DNA of 64,000 bases from Molossus alvarezi (Eukaryota; Chordata; Mammalia; Chiroptera; Molossidae): assembly GCA_037176705.1 (NCBI GenBank), contig CM073886.1:16142501-16206500 (forward strand). Reading direction: 5' to 3'. The notes beneath the pieces are model-generated. The model saw only the letters and a list, made by a program, of their open reading frames with translations, was not told where the DNA came from and searched no databases. A program made the translations under genes and the position numbers. Positions 57,701 through 63,954 of the stretch are shown piece by piece. How positions within the stretch are numbered: the first letter of the stretch is position 1; each line of letters begins with the position of its first letter.

Positions 57701-59245
57701 GAGCATGGGAAACAATAATGGCCTGTTTGTTCTACAACTTTTTCATGACCTGTCATCTCTAGATGAGTTTTAATCTCCTCAAAAAGGTCCTTAGTAGCCC
57801 CTCCCTGCTCTACTCCACAGAGGTCCAGGCACCTTCTTCCTCCAGCCTGATACCCCTCTAGACTGAGGGTGGTATACCAGTTGACGAGAGAAGAGATTTT
57901 TTTTTTCTAATTATCAGCAAAATTCATTAATTTCCAGAGTCAATCTGGCCCAAAGAATCATCTGGATATATTTACTCAAACAGATTTTGGTAAAAACACT
58001 CTTGCTGGCAGCTAATATCAGGACATGTCAAAATTTAATGCATTCTCCTAGTTAATATACTATCTGGCATTTCCCCAGAATAGTATAAACACAGTTTTGC
58101 CAAAGAAACCATGCTAGTGCTGAGAGTGATTAACAGGTACCGCACCTCTTTCTCTGAGTACAAGGAACGAGCAACAATGTCCAGAAGCTTCTTTGTCTCA
58201 GCCTGGAACTCATGTTTGGAAATGGAACCTAGTAATGAATCACAGATACAACCAATTAAGTTTAATTTCTACTTTCGTGGAAGAATATGCTATGCAACAT
58301 TCAAAAGAATGTTTAAATATTTTGCAAAAGAGTAAGTAAAGAAGAAAGAAACCTACTCTCTGGGGCCATATGGCAAAATCTCAGAAGCAATGAAACCCAG
58401 TGGCTCCCTTCTTTCTCCACAGAAAGGGGCAAGGGGGGAGTACAACTCTCACCCACCTCCCACCACTGAGGTTGCACACCTGGGGTCTAGGCTACCTCGA
58501 AGGACTACAGAGGCCGGCACTTACCAAAGTGTCCAGTCATGAGAATAGGGCTGTATCCAACAACCAGACCATGGATTCTATTCTTCAAAACACTGATTTC
58601 CAAATTAACTATTTAGCAAAATAACAAGAAAACTCACTCTCTTCTTAACCTAAACATCAGATTCTGTTCTCATTTGAAAGCCAGAAATGAACCCACTTTG
58701 GGACTGGCTCGAGAGACTGCTTCTCTACACTTCTTACTAATGAAAGGACAACTTTAGCGTACAGTCCTGCATTGGCGGGGCCAATACTGAGTTTCCTTCC
58801 TGCTTCCATGATTATTAGCAGATGTGCTATGAATCACTCCTCAGAAGGTGCTGTCACAATGCCATGGGTGACCACCAGAGGGCGCAACACACCAGAATGA
58901 AAGTCAGAAATTCCTATGGAGGACGCATTCATTGTTTTGGGGAACCCTTCCTCCTACCAAGAACTTCCTGTGTCTGAGGCAGTGGGTGACTCCACCAATC
59001 ATTACTTCTACCTCAAAAACCTCCCCTTGAGAGCCAGCCAGGAACTAAGCATTCCCAGACCCCAACTTGGTTGAAGACAGTACCCTGCACAGTCTCTGTG
59101 CTGCTGATGATGGAATGTAGGGGCTCCTCCTTCTGGTCCTCAGCAGCTTGCGAGCTGAATGGACGCCCAATGTGGAAGCTCAGAGCCAGGTTTCGCCTGG
59201 GGCAACTGGACTGGACCACCTTCCAAGGACACAGAATTGGTTTTC
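23993..59245 (-). CDS. TRAP1: TRAP1, mitochondrial Hsp90 chaperone, exons 2-18 (partial)
   Basis: ATP-driven Hsp90-family chaperone of the mitochondrial matrix. Seventeen exons were placed on the - strand, all with GT/AG borders and matching phases. They sum to 2030 nt including the stop, about 675 residues. Human TRAP1 is 704, and the missing ~29 match exon 1, which carries the start and presequence and is not in this window. Order: presequence/N-extension (exon 2), ATPase domain (exons 3-7: catalytic Glu in [29 protein letters not shown] lid), middle domain (exons 8-13, with NLSREL, the Arg that contacts ATP phosphate), C-terminal dimer domain (exons 14-18, ending LLVKALERH). No disabling change was seen. 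Introns are full of SINEs and L1. DNASE1 converges at the 3' end. Identification rests on my recall of human TRAP1. Confidence 0.97.
24230..24302 (-). CDS. TRAP1: TRAP1 exon 17
   Basis: Encodes [20 protein letters not shown] and LVDQ, part of the dimer interface. Acceptor TTGCAG, donor CAG|GTGAGT. Confidence 0.96.
24560..25150. other. AT-rich TRAP1 intron 16 segment, no clear element
   Basis: An AT-rich stretch with a short (AT)n tract at about 24645-24668. It may be an eroded L1, but no diagnostic motif was seen. Confidence 0.4.
25335..25538 (+). mobile_element. VES SINE type A, 3'-shortened
   Basis: Head and CT part are present; ends in 'TGAGGATAAATGC'. TRAP1 intron 16. Confidence 0.88.
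25545..25990 (+). mobile_element. Possible old LINE-1 3' end
   Basis: 'TGAATATTACTCAGCCATGA' is typical of the L1 3' region ('attcagccat'), followed by diverged sequence up to 'GAATAAAAACACAATTTTAA'. Lies in TRAP1 intron 16. Confidence 0.45.
26054..26199 (-). CDS. TRAP1: TRAP1 exon 16
   Basis: Encodes [20 protein letters not shown] through LEVNP. C-terminal domain. Acceptor TGCTTACAG, donor AG|GTAAGG. Confidence 0.96.
26260..26815. other. TRAP1 intron 15, nothing recognised
   Basis: C-rich unique-looking sequence, no element assigned. Confidence 0.4.
26820..27035 (-). repeat. MIR SINE remnant
   Basis: 'CTAGCTGTATGACCTGGGGA', 'TTCTACCTCCCTCACAGTCA' and 'GAGGCTTAAATGAGTCTC' match MIR. TRAP1 intron 15. 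Strand is uncertain. Confidence 0.6.
27040..27740. other. TRAP1 intron 15 near exon 15, nothing recognised
   Basis: Unique-looking sequence. A 172-codon - strand frame at 27123-27641 has no family resemblance and lies in the intron. Confidence 0.4.
27746..27831 (-). CDS. TRAP1: TRAP1 exon 15
   Basis: Encodes [20 protein letters not shown] and GSRVTNVK, the start of the C-terminal domain. Acceptor CTCCCCAAG, donor AAG|GTGAGG. Confidence 0.94.
28099..28351 (+). mobile_element. VES SINE type A
   Basis: Target duplication AAAAGACACTTTC at 28086-28098 and 28352-28364. A third copy of the motif is at 28067-28079. Confidence 0.92.
28365..28620 (+). mobile_element. VES SINE, diverged
   Basis: 'CCCTGGCCGATGTGGCTCGG' head and a 'CTTGAGAGAAGATT' tail. 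Starts right at the end of the previous SINE's duplication. Confidence 0.85.
28643..28858 (-). mobile_element. VES SINE type B
   Basis: Reads 'GCCCGGCTGATGTGGCTCAG' on the - strand; A/T-rich tail on the left. Confidence 0.9.
28870..29110 (-). mobile_element. VES SINE type A
   Basis: Head 'GCAAAACTGGCCAGGGC' at the right end and tail 'CCTCACCTGAGGAC' at the left. Confidence 0.9.
29141..29401 (+). mobile_element. VES SINE type A
   Basis: Flanked by ACATTTCAG at about 29133-29141 and 29403-29411. Ends 270 bp before TRAP1 exon 14. Confidence 0.9.
29671..29809 (-). CDS. TRAP1: TRAP1 exon 14
   Basis: Encodes [20 protein letters not shown] through EEKFEDSSP. Acceptor CCTTATAG, donor CAG|GTTGGT. 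Confidence 0.95.
30250..30435 (-). CDS. TRAP1: TRAP1 exon 13
   Basis: Sixty-two codons from [18 protein letters not shown] to KQKNME. The end of the middle domain. Acceptor TGTTTTCAG, donor GAG|GTGGGT. Confidence 0.96.
30545..30796 (+). mobile_element. VES SINE type A
   Basis: Perfect target duplication GAGACTCTGCTGG at 30532-30544 and 30797-30809, about 100 bp upstream of TRAP1 exon 13 in intron 12. Confidence 0.95.
30810..31550. other. TRAP1 intron 12, nothing recognised
   Basis: Unique-looking sequence without a clear element. Confidence 0.4.
31562..31770 (+). mobile_element. VES SINE type B
   Basis: Target duplication AAGGATGTGGA at 31551-31561 and 31771-31781. Confidence 0.94.
31865..32093 (+). 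mobile_element. VES SINE type B
   Basis: 'GAGCCCGGCCGATGTGGCTC' head, CT run and 'AAATAAAGAAA' tail. Confidence 0.9.
32285..32735 (+). mobile_element. Old LINE-1 3' end, split by a SINE
   Basis: 'GGGTGATAAAAATGTTCTGG' and 'CACTTTAAAAGGGTGAATTT' match the L1M 3' UTR. A SINE at 32445-32686 duplicates AAAGGGTGAATTTTA, and the L1 end resumes after it. Confidence 0.75.
32445..32686 (+). mobile_element. VES SINE type A, young-looking
   Basis: Perfect target duplication AAAGGGTGAATTTTA at 32430-32444 and 32687-32701, within an old L1 3' end. Confidence 0.95.
32739..33002 (+). mobile_element. VES SINE type A
   Basis: Target duplication GGCCAACCCT at 32729-32738 and 33003-33012. Confidence 0.92.
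33013..33252 (+). mobile_element. VES-type SINE, mixed features
   Basis: 'CCCAGCTGGTGTGACTTAGT' head; the tail has 'AAATCAATAAAAACATATCC' then 'GGGGGAAGATTAAAC', combining type B and type A endings. Confidence 0.88.
33278..33511 (-). mobile_element. VES SINE type A
   Basis: Head 'GCCAAACCGGCCAGGGC' at the right; short flank repeat TGATC. Confidence 0.9.
33517..33965. other. TRAP1 intron 12 beside exon 12, nothing recognised
   Basis: Unique-looking GC-moderate sequence. Confidence 0.4.
33974..34121 (-). CDS. TRAP1: TRAP1 exon 12
   Basis: Encodes [20 protein letters not shown] through TTAEQEVK. Middle domain. Acceptor GTGCTGTAG, donor AAG|GTAAGA. Confidence 0.96.
34527..34700 (+). mobile_element. 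VES SINE type B, shortened
   Basis: Target duplication AAAAATCACAT at 34516-34526 and 34701-34711. Confidence 0.92.
34793..34830. repeat. (CA)n / (TATG)n microsatellite
   Basis: A CA run followed by TATG repeats in TRAP1 intron 11. Confidence 0.85.
34848..35066 (+). mobile_element. VES SINE type B
   Basis: Target duplication ACTACTTTC at 34839-34847 and 35067-35075. Confidence 0.92.
35076..35401. other. AT-rich TRAP1 intron 11 segment
   Basis: AT-rich, possibly an old L1 3' end ('CACTTTAAATTACTTACAAT'), but not clear. Confidence 0.35.
35414..35626 (-). mobile_element. VES SINE type B
   Basis: Target duplication TAAAAAATGTTT at 35402-35413 and 35627-35638. Confidence 0.94.
35719..35930 (+). 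mobile_element. VES SINE type B
   Basis: 'GCCTGGGCAGCGTGGCTCAA' head and an 'AAATCAATAAAAACATAC' tail. Confidence 0.9.
35961..36196 (-). mobile_element. VES SINE type A, young-looking
   Basis: Perfect 19-bp target duplication TACCACGTATTCCTTTAAT at 35942-35960 and 36197-36215. Confidence 0.96.
36216..36804. other. TRAP1 intron 11, nothing recognised
   Basis: Unique-looking sequence; a short CA-rich patch near 36700. Confidence 0.4.
36821..37103 (-). mobile_element. VES SINE type A (left member of a pair)
   Basis: Long T-rich tail, then a full SINE. Shares one flanking duplication with the next SINE. Confidence 0.93.
36830..36880. repeat. (TTTA)n / (TTAA)n tract
   Basis: An A-tail-derived ATTT/TTAA repeat at the 3' end of a - strand SINE. 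Confidence 0.85.
37104..37372 (-). mobile_element. VES SINE type A (right member of a pair)
   Basis: Full copy, same direction. The perfect 16-bp duplication CAGATCTTGGCTTCTT at 36805-36820 and 37374-37389 encloses both SINEs. Confidence 0.93.
37390..39150. other. TRAP1 intron 11 end, nothing firmly recognised
   Basis: About 1.8 kb without SINEs upstream of exon 11. Possible eroded MIR at 38480-38560. Chance frames only. Confidence 0.4.
39161..39230 (-). CDS. TRAP1: TRAP1 exon 11 (catalytic-loop Arg)
   Basis: Encodes [20 protein letters not shown] and LIR. The Arg of LSREL is the middle-domain residue that touches the ATP gamma-phosphate in Hsp90s. Acceptor TCTCTAAG, donor AG|GTAAGC. Confidence 0.96.
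39240..39930. other. TRAP1 intron 10, nothing recognised
   Basis: Unique-looking; an AT-rich patch at 39530-39720. Confidence 0.4.
39938..40058 (-). CDS. TRAP1: TRAP1 exon 10
   Basis: Encodes [20 protein letters not shown] through LPKWLRFIR. Middle domain. Acceptor GCCCACAG, donor CGAG|GTATGG. Confidence 0.96.
40467..40654 (-). mobile_element. VES SINE type A, diverged
   Basis: Tail 'TAATCCTCACCCTCGGATAT', head deleted in part ('AAACTGGCCAGAGC'). Confidence 0.85.
40655..41620. other. TRAP1 intron 9, nothing recognised
   Basis: Unique-looking sequence downstream of exon 9. Confidence 0.4.
41624..41779 (-). CDS. TRAP1: TRAP1 exon 9
   Basis: Fifty-two codons from [10 protein letters not shown] to IFYVPET. 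Acceptor ATTTCCAG, donor ACG|GTGAGC. A 58-bp tandem repeat starts 91 bp upstream of the acceptor. Confidence 0.96.
41871..42044. repeat. Minisatellite, 58 bp x 3
   Basis: Three head-to-tail copies of a 58-bp GC-rich unit starting at 41871, 41929 and 41987 (CCAGGGTGCTAGTGAGCGCT...). Copies 1 and 2 are identical; copy 3 has one C-to-T change. Four bases of a next unit follow. Lies in TRAP1 intron 8, 91 bp upstream of the exon 9 acceptor. Confidence 0.97.
42250..42570 (+). mobile_element. Old LINE-1 3' end (L1M-like)
   Basis: 'CAATGGAGTACTATCATTCC', 'AGAGACAGAAAGTAGACTGG' and 'CTGTAAAAGGGTGAAATGTG' match the 3' UTR of old mammalian L1s. Diverged, no open frame. Lies in TRAP1 intron 8. Confidence 0.75.
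42749..42822 (-). CDS. TRAP1: TRAP1 exon 8
   Basis: Encodes [19 protein letters not shown] and INTLQ, the start of the middle domain. Acceptor CTTCCAG, donor CAG|GTGAGA. Confidence 0.95.
42890..42942 (-). mobile_element. Head-only VES SINE insertion, about 50 bp, no A-tail
   Basis: Only the first ~50 bases of a VES SINE (- strand GCCCTGGCCGGTTTGGCTCA...), flanked by GGGAGAGTTGCT at 42878-42889 and 42943-42954. No A-run. 68 bp upstream of TRAP1 exon 8 in intron 7. Confidence 0.88.
42955..43600. other. TRAP1 intron 7, nothing recognised
   Basis: Unique-looking sequence. Confidence 0.4.
43604..43713 (-). CDS. TRAP1: TRAP1 exon 7
   Basis: Encodes [20 protein letters not shown] through EARVR, the last strands of the ATPase domain. 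Acceptor TGTCTTAG, donor CGAG|GTGAGT. Confidence 0.95.
43720..44195. other. TRAP1 intron 6, nothing recognised
   Basis: Unique-looking sequence upstream of exon 7. Confidence 0.4.
44212..44310 (-). mobile_element. SINE head with A-tail, about 99 bp
   Basis: The first ~85 bases of a VES SINE, ending at GGGGGCACGTAC, then an A-run (T-run on +). Perfect target duplication ATAAAACAAAATCTT at 44197-44211 and 44311-44325. Only the tRNA-like domain was inserted. Confidence 0.92.
44326..45040. other. TRAP1 intron 6, nothing recognised
   Basis: Unique-looking sequence. Confidence 0.4.
45043..45203 (-). CDS. TRAP1: TRAP1 exon 6 (ATP lid)
   Basis: Encodes [18 protein letters not shown], the glycine-rich [11 protein letters not shown], and onward to GYQWLSD. 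Acceptor CTACCACAG, donor GG|GTGAGT. Confidence 0.96.
45270..45425 (+). repeat. MIR SINE remnant
   Basis: 'CACCTATTTTACACACGGAG', 'GTAAAGTGACTCGCCCAAAG' and 'TATATTTGAACCGCAGGGCC' follow the MIR core and 3' end. TRAP1 intron 5, close to exon 6. Confidence 0.75.
45862..46100 (+). mobile_element. VES SINE type A
   Basis: Target duplication AAAAGTGGCTAGT / AAAAGTAGCTAGT at 45849-45861 and 46101-46113. TRAP1 intron 5. Confidence 0.92.
46114..46773. other. TRAP1 intron 5, nothing recognised
   Basis: Mixed AT-rich and unique-looking sequence up to the SPIN copy. Confidence 0.4.
46782..46997. mobile_element. hAT transposon copy, SPIN family (non-autonomous)
   Basis: A 216-bp element bounded by inverted ends CAGTGGTTCTC...GAGAACCACTG and by a perfect 8-bp target duplication CTCTAGAC (46774-46781 and 46998-47005), the hAT signature. 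Inner sequence such as 'CATGTTGTGGTGACCCCCAA', 'TTTTCCGATGGTCTTAGGC' and 'GGGTCGTTCGACCCCCAAAG' matches my recall of SPIN, a family moved horizontally among tetrapods and known from a vesper bat. Much of the middle of the consensus is missing. Encodes nothing. TRAP1 intron 5. Confidence 0.9.
47015..47120. repeat. Possible MIR fragment beside the SPIN copy
   Basis: 'TTTTCATCTATAAAATAATA' resembles the MIR core. The SPIN copy may have landed in or beside it. Confidence 0.4.
47281..47352 (-). CDS. TRAP1: TRAP1 exon 5
   Basis: Exactly 24 codons: [20 protein letters not shown] then SGSK. The Asp of DTGIGM binds adenine. Acceptor CTCCTTAG, donor AAG|GTAAGC. Confidence 0.96.
47902..48115 (-). mobile_element. 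VES SINE type B in old L1
   Basis: Target duplication AAAATGTTTG at 47892-47901 and 48117-48126. Confidence 0.92.
48244..48466 (+). mobile_element. VES SINE type B in old L1
   Basis: Perfect target duplication AATTCTTACAACTC at 48230-48243 and 48467-48480. Confidence 0.95.
48756..48945 (-). mobile_element. VES SINE type B in old L1
   Basis: Flanks CAGTTTCTT / CGGTTTCTT; head 'GCCCAGCCAATGTGGCTCAG' on the - strand. Confidence 0.9.
49379..49597 (+). mobile_element. VES SINE type B in old L1
   Basis: Target duplication GTACACTGGTT / GTATACTGGTT at 49368-49378 and 49598-49608. Confidence 0.9.
49683..49972 (+). mobile_element. VES SINE type A, young-looking
   Basis: Perfect target duplication AAAGCTTATTA at 49672-49682 and 49973-49983, at the old L1's end. 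Confidence 0.95.
49922..49965. repeat. (AAAT)n tract
   Basis: An AAAT/AAT repeat grown from a SINE tail. Confidence 0.85.
49984..50410. other. TRAP1 intron 4, nothing recognised
   Basis: Unique-looking sequence between SINEs. Confidence 0.4.
50419..50602 (+). mobile_element. VES-type SINE, internally shortened
   Basis: 'GCCCTGACAGGTGTGGCTCA' head and 'ACTCGGGTGAGGATT' tail, with the CT part mostly lost. Confidence 0.85.
50611..50828 (+). mobile_element. VES SINE type B
   Basis: 'CTAGCCGGTATGACTTAGTG' head and 'AATCAATAAAG' tail. Confidence 0.9.
50892..51166 (+). mobile_element. VES SINE type A, 3' end replaced
   Basis: Ends at 'CTGAACTAAAAATGGA', where the next SINE begins; its own GAGGAT tail is absent. 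CT tract expanded. Confidence 0.88.
51053..51146. repeat. (CT)n and (CCCT)n microsatellite inside a SINE
   Basis: A near-pure CT run at 51053-51110 followed by CCCT repeats, expanded from the SINE's CT region. Confidence 0.92.
51167..51440 (+). mobile_element. VES SINE type A, young-looking
   Basis: Full copy joined directly to the preceding SINE. Confidence 0.92.
51462..51715 (+). mobile_element. VES SINE type A
   Basis: Head 'GCCCTGGCCAGTTTTGCTCA' and tail 'CTTGGGTGAGGATT', then an A/TA run. Confidence 0.9.
51718..51748. repeat. (TA)n microsatellite
   Basis: A TA run grown from the A-tail of the upstream SINE. Confidence 0.9.
51761..51916 (+). mobile_element. VES SINE type A, 5'-truncated
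   Basis: Begins at 'AGTTTGTCCCCACCCGGTTG'; the tRNA head is absent. Confidence 0.88.
52586..53857 (+). pseudogene. L1 ORF2 endonuclease region (broken)
   Basis: APE-type endonuclease of L1 ORF2. Early pieces ([26 protein letters not shown]) are in the frame from 52586. The main frame resumes at 52823 with [17 protein letters not shown] and FSDHNGMK. A frameshift separates the two. The frame is lost again at an 11-bp direct duplication at 53793-53814. Confidence 0.92.
53863..55092 (+). pseudogene. L1 ORF2 reverse transcriptase region (broken)
   Basis: Contains [17 protein letters not shown], the catalytic [12 protein letters not shown] region, and the second catalytic motif FADD at 54676-54687. 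A frame change lies near 54470, between the two catalytic motifs, and there is another near 55000. Confidence 0.92.
55020..56404 (+). pseudogene. L1 ORF2 C-terminal region with Cys-rich motif
   Basis: Two overlapping frames cover the ORF2 C-terminus. The last 247 codons (55661-56404) hold the cysteine motif [18 protein letters not shown] and end at ISLIYGI. The same region of a second copy is on the opposite strand at 5436-6176, about 90% identical by eye. Confidence 0.92.
56843..56983 (-). CDS. TRAP1: TRAP1 exon 4 (ATPase catalytic Glu)
   Basis: Encodes [19 protein letters not shown] through EKGTITIQ. The general-base Glu and Mg-binding Asn sit in [11 protein letters not shown]. Acceptor TTCCTGTAG, donor CAG|GTACCT. 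The donor is duplicated 16 nt downstream in the intron. Confidence 0.96.
57000..58140. other. TRAP1 intron 3, nothing recognised
   Basis: About 1.1 kb of unique-looking AT-moderate sequence, no SINE. Confidence 0.4.
58146..58228 (-). CDS. TRAP1: TRAP1 exon 3
   Basis: Encodes [19 protein letters not shown] through SLYSEKE, the start of the Hsp90 ATPase fold. Acceptor TTACTAG. The donor GAG|GTGCGG is weak. Confidence 0.95.
58240..59080. other. TRAP1 intron 2, nothing recognised
   Basis: Unique-looking sequence, no SINE. Confidence 0.4.
59084..59245 (-). CDS. TRAP1: TRAP1 exon 2
   Basis: Encodes [11 protein letters not shown] through [15 protein letters not shown]. This is the end of the presequence and the N-terminal strap, the least conserved part. 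Acceptor TTTTCAG, donor CAGG|GTACTG. Confidence 0.93.
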
Positions 59246-59249
59246 CTGA

Positions 59250-59676
59250 AAAGATAAACACACAAAGGAGGAGAGGTAATCAACTTCCAAGAACAGATAA
59301 CCTAATGTGTTCACAAACATATTTGGTAACATATCCTCATACATGTCAAATACCAGTAAGTATTACAACTCAGGGGCAGAGTTCTGGAGGCAAGCAGGGG
59401 CCATTTGGCGCCACTTCCCAGACATGTCCCTCAATGAGATCTTGTATAAATCCCCCAAACTCAAACATCCCTCATCCCTCAATGCTCACAGCCTCACAGG
59501 AGCCTGAATAACGACAGGCCAGCCTTCCTTACTTTGTAACTGCAATGAAAAAATGTCCCCTTAAGAGGAATCCAAAATATTAAATGTTAATATTCTGAAA
59601 CAGTCTCATCTTCTAAAGAACCTTTGATTCTTTTTTCTTTTTTTGTCCAAAACTGTGGGTTTCTAAAAATTAGTGT
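59250..59676. other. TRAP1 intron 1 next to exon 2, nothing recognised
   Basis: Unique-looking sequence. Intron 1 goes on to the right edge; no CpG-rich exon 1 was seen. Confidence 0.4.
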
Positions 59677-59677
59677 A

Positions 59678-59908
59678 GCCCTAGCTGGTAAGACTCCTTA
59701 AAGCCTCAGCCCTTGAACCAAAGGGTAACAGGTTTGATTCCCAGTCAAGGGCATGTAACTAGGTTGTGGGTTTGATCTCTGGCCCTGACCAGGGGCGTGC
59801 AGGAGGCAACCAATTGATGTGTCCCCCTCAAATAGACGGTTCTCTCTCTAAAAAAAAAAAAAAAAAAAAGTCAATGGGAAAAATATCCCCCCTGGGTGAG
59901 GATTAGGA
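59678..59908 (+). mobile_element. VES SINE type A, diverged
   Basis: 'GCCCTAGCTGGTAAGACTCC' head, shortened CT part, 'CTGGGTGAGGATTAGG' tail. Lies 20 bp from the SKP1 retrocopy target site. Confidence 0.87.
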
Positions 59909-59929
59909 AAAGAAAAACACTGTATTTAA

Positions 59930-61381
<1,452 letters not shown>

Positions 61382-61397
61382 AAGAACTGAAAAGTAG

Positions 61398-61602
61398 TCT
61401 GATGGGTGTGGATCAGTGGCTGTGCGTCAACCCATGCACCAAGAGGTCGCTGGTTCAGTTCCCGGTCAGGGTACATGCCCAGGTTGTGGGCCAAATGCGG
61501 GAGACGGCCAATCGATGTTCTCCCTCATCAATGTTTCTGTTTCCCTGTCCCCTCTTCCCTCTCTGAAATCAATAAAGAAAAAATATTAAAAAAAAAAACA
61601 AA
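61398..61602 (+). mobile_element. VES SINE type B at the SKP1 retrocopy end
   Basis: Inserted at the right target duplication of the SKP1 retrocopy. A further copy of the motif (AAGAACTGAAAGGTAG) follows at 61603-61618. Confidence 0.93.
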
Positions 61603-61618
61603 AAGAACTGAAAGGTAG

Positions 61619-62236
61619 TGGGATCTCTGGATCTCTTCTACCTATAATTAGGAAAGGACCTCCAATGCAGGACCGCACGCTGAAAGTTGTCCTTTCATTC
61701 CATGTTCTACCTGGTGACTACTCCATTCTACCTGGCCACAGGGAATAGCAGAGGTACAATCTTCTGGAGTCTTCCAGCGGTGACATGCAGGTAGCATGTA
61801 CCATGGTTCCTGCCCCACCTCCAGGCACACAGGCCTGCCCTGTTCAGCCACTTGTCCCTGCATACCTTAAAGCTGGTCTCCTACAGCAATGTTCTCTCCA
61901 ATCCATCTCTTAAGTTTCTATACATTCATCTTCTGACAATTCCATCTCATTTCCCCAATTTTATTCCTGAATGCAACCTCGTCAACTCTAAATGCTTCAA
62001 TCTGGTATTCCAGGCCTTCCACCAAACCACCCACAAACCAACAGAATCCTACCTCCTGGAAGCTCCAGCCCAGCAGGTTTGCTGACATCCTTCATGTCTT
62101 TTGTGCTCCTACCTATATGGTAACCAACACTGGGAGCTTCTCTCCCTATACCATCAAGCCGAGACTTGGCACATAGAGAGCACTTCATAAGTTCCTGTTC
62201 ACATGCCCCCAAAACATCAGATAAGACATCACTCTC
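61619..62236. other. TRAP1 intron 1, nothing recognised
   Basis: Unique-looking sequence. Confidence 0.4.
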
Positions 62237-62251
62237 AAGAATAGATGCTGG

Positions 62252-62468
62252 CCCTGGCTGGTTTGGCTAAGCGGTTAGAGTGTCGGCCCACAGACCAATG
62301 AGTTGCGGGTTCAATTCCAGTCAAGGGCACATACCTCAGTTGTAGTTTGTCCCCGGCCGTGGCTGGGTCATGCGGGAAGCAGCCAGTCGATGTGCTCTCT
62401 CCCTCCCTCCCTCCCACTCTATCTGATAAGTAGAAAAATAACCTCAGGTGAGGAATAAATTTTAAAAA
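62252..62468 (+). mobile_element. VES SINE type A
   Basis: Perfect target duplication AAGAATAGATGCTGG at 62237-62251 and 62469-62483. Confidence 0.95.
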
Positions 62469-62567
62469 AAGAATAGATGCTGGTTTTCCTCATTGGTGAA
62501 TTTTATTTGAGGTCAAGTATTCTTGATCCATTCCACTTGCATAAAAGTAGAATTTGCTTAATTAAAC

Positions 62568-62756
62568 TTTTTTTTTTCAATCCTCACCAGAGGACATGCC
62601 TAGAGAGAAGAAGGGGGGGGGAGTGAGAGAGCGAGACAGAGAGAGAGATCAGTTGCCTTCCGTAACAAACCCAGGCACGTGCCCTGACTGGGAACTCAAC
62701 TGCAACCTTTCAGTGCACAGGATGACACTCAACCAACTGAGCCACTCCAGCCTGGC
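62568..62756 (-). mobile_element. VES-type SINE, diverged
   Basis: 'CAATCCTCACCAGAGGACAT' tail on the left, 'GAGCCACTCCAGCCTGGC' head on the right. Confidence 0.85.
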
Positions 62757-63112
62757 TAAATCATTTATCCTTACTTCCCGTCCCACCTTGCTCTACTAAC
62801 AGAGTCCTTCCCTTGCCATCTACCTTTTGGTCCTCAGAAAAGAACAGTGTGCATTCCCCCATTGCCTCTCAGTGAAAACCTTCCCTACCCCAAAGGAAAC
62901 CAGAAATCATAGGAAATCGAAAAATTCAGAGGCTAATGGCTCTTAGTATTTTGAGAGCTCCATAAACTACCTGTTCTAAACCCACCCCAGATTAGCGTGT
63001 GTTTGTGTGTGTGTTGGCGGGAGGTATAGCTGTTCAATTTATGGCTGGCATACTTTTTAAAAAATTTCCATTTTTGCATGTATAAATATTTTAATCAAGA
63101 ACACATCTTAGA
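62757..63112. other. TRAP1 intron 1, nothing recognised
   Basis: Includes a short GT-rich patch near 63000. Confidence 0.4.
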
Positions 63113-63335
63113 GCCCTGGTTGATTTTGCTCAGGGGTTAGAGCGAGTGGACCAATGAGTCATGGGTTTGATTTCGGTCAAGGGCACGTACCTCGGTTGCA
63201 GCCCTGGTTGGAGTTGTGCGGGAGGCAGCCAGTTGATGTGTCTCTCTCACATCGATGTTTCTCTCTGTCCCTCCCACTCTATCTGAAGATAAATGGGAAA
63301 ATATCCTCGGGTGGATTAAAAAAATAAATAATGCT
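63113..63335 (+). mobile_element. VES SINE type A, diverged
   Basis: 'GCCCTGGTTGATTTTGCTCA' head and 'CCTCGGGTGGATT' tail. Confidence 0.88.
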
Positions 63336-63434
63336 CCAAAGTGCTAAAGTGTTATCTACTGCATGCTATCTTTCATGGAAGAAAGATGGGAAAATATCTA
63401 TGCTTGCATTCATCTGTGCAAAAGAAACACAGGA

Positions 63435-63477
63435 AGGATAAACTACAAACTAAGGAAGGATAAACTACAAACTAATG
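63435..63477. repeat. Short tandem duplication, about 22 bp x 2
   Basis: 'AAGGATAAACTACAAACTA' occurs twice in a row, separated by AGG. Confidence 0.8.
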
Positions 63478-63514
63478 AGATCATGTGTATTCATATCCTA
63501 GGACTACTGAACCC

Positions 63515-63935
63515 AAACCTACAAACCGGGTGGATGAAAACAGCAGCAATGTACTCTCTCACAGTTGTGGGGGCCTGAAAGCCAAAATAAAGGTGTCGGC
63601 GGGGCTGATTCCTTCTGGAGGCTCCGAGGGAGTCTGTCCACGCCTCTCCCCCGAGCTTCTGGTGTTGCCCCCAATCCTTGGTGCTCCTGACTTGTGCCTC
63701 ACTCCAATTTCTGCCCTCTGTCATCACACAGCCTCTCTTCCCTGTGTGCATATCCTCTGTGTCCAAATGTTACTTCTCCTTATAAGAACATCAGTTATAT
63801 TGGATTTGGGGTTCACTCTAACAGTCATTTTAACTTACGACATCTGCAGAGACCCTCTATCCAAATAAGGTTACATCCACAGGTTCTGGGAGTTAGGACT
63901 TGGACATACCTTTCCGGGGCACACAATTCAAATAA
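63515..63935 (-). mobile_element. MaLR-type LTR (MLT1-like), reversed
   Basis: Reverse-oriented MLT1-like blocks: 'ACTCTCTCACAGTTGTGGGG', 'AGCTTCTGGTGTTGCCCCCA', 'CTCCTTATAAGAACATCAGT', 'CCAAATAAGGTTACATCCAC', 'TTAGGACTTGGACATACCTT'. Confidence 0.75.
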
Positions 63936-63954
63936 TAAGAAACTGGTTGCCTAC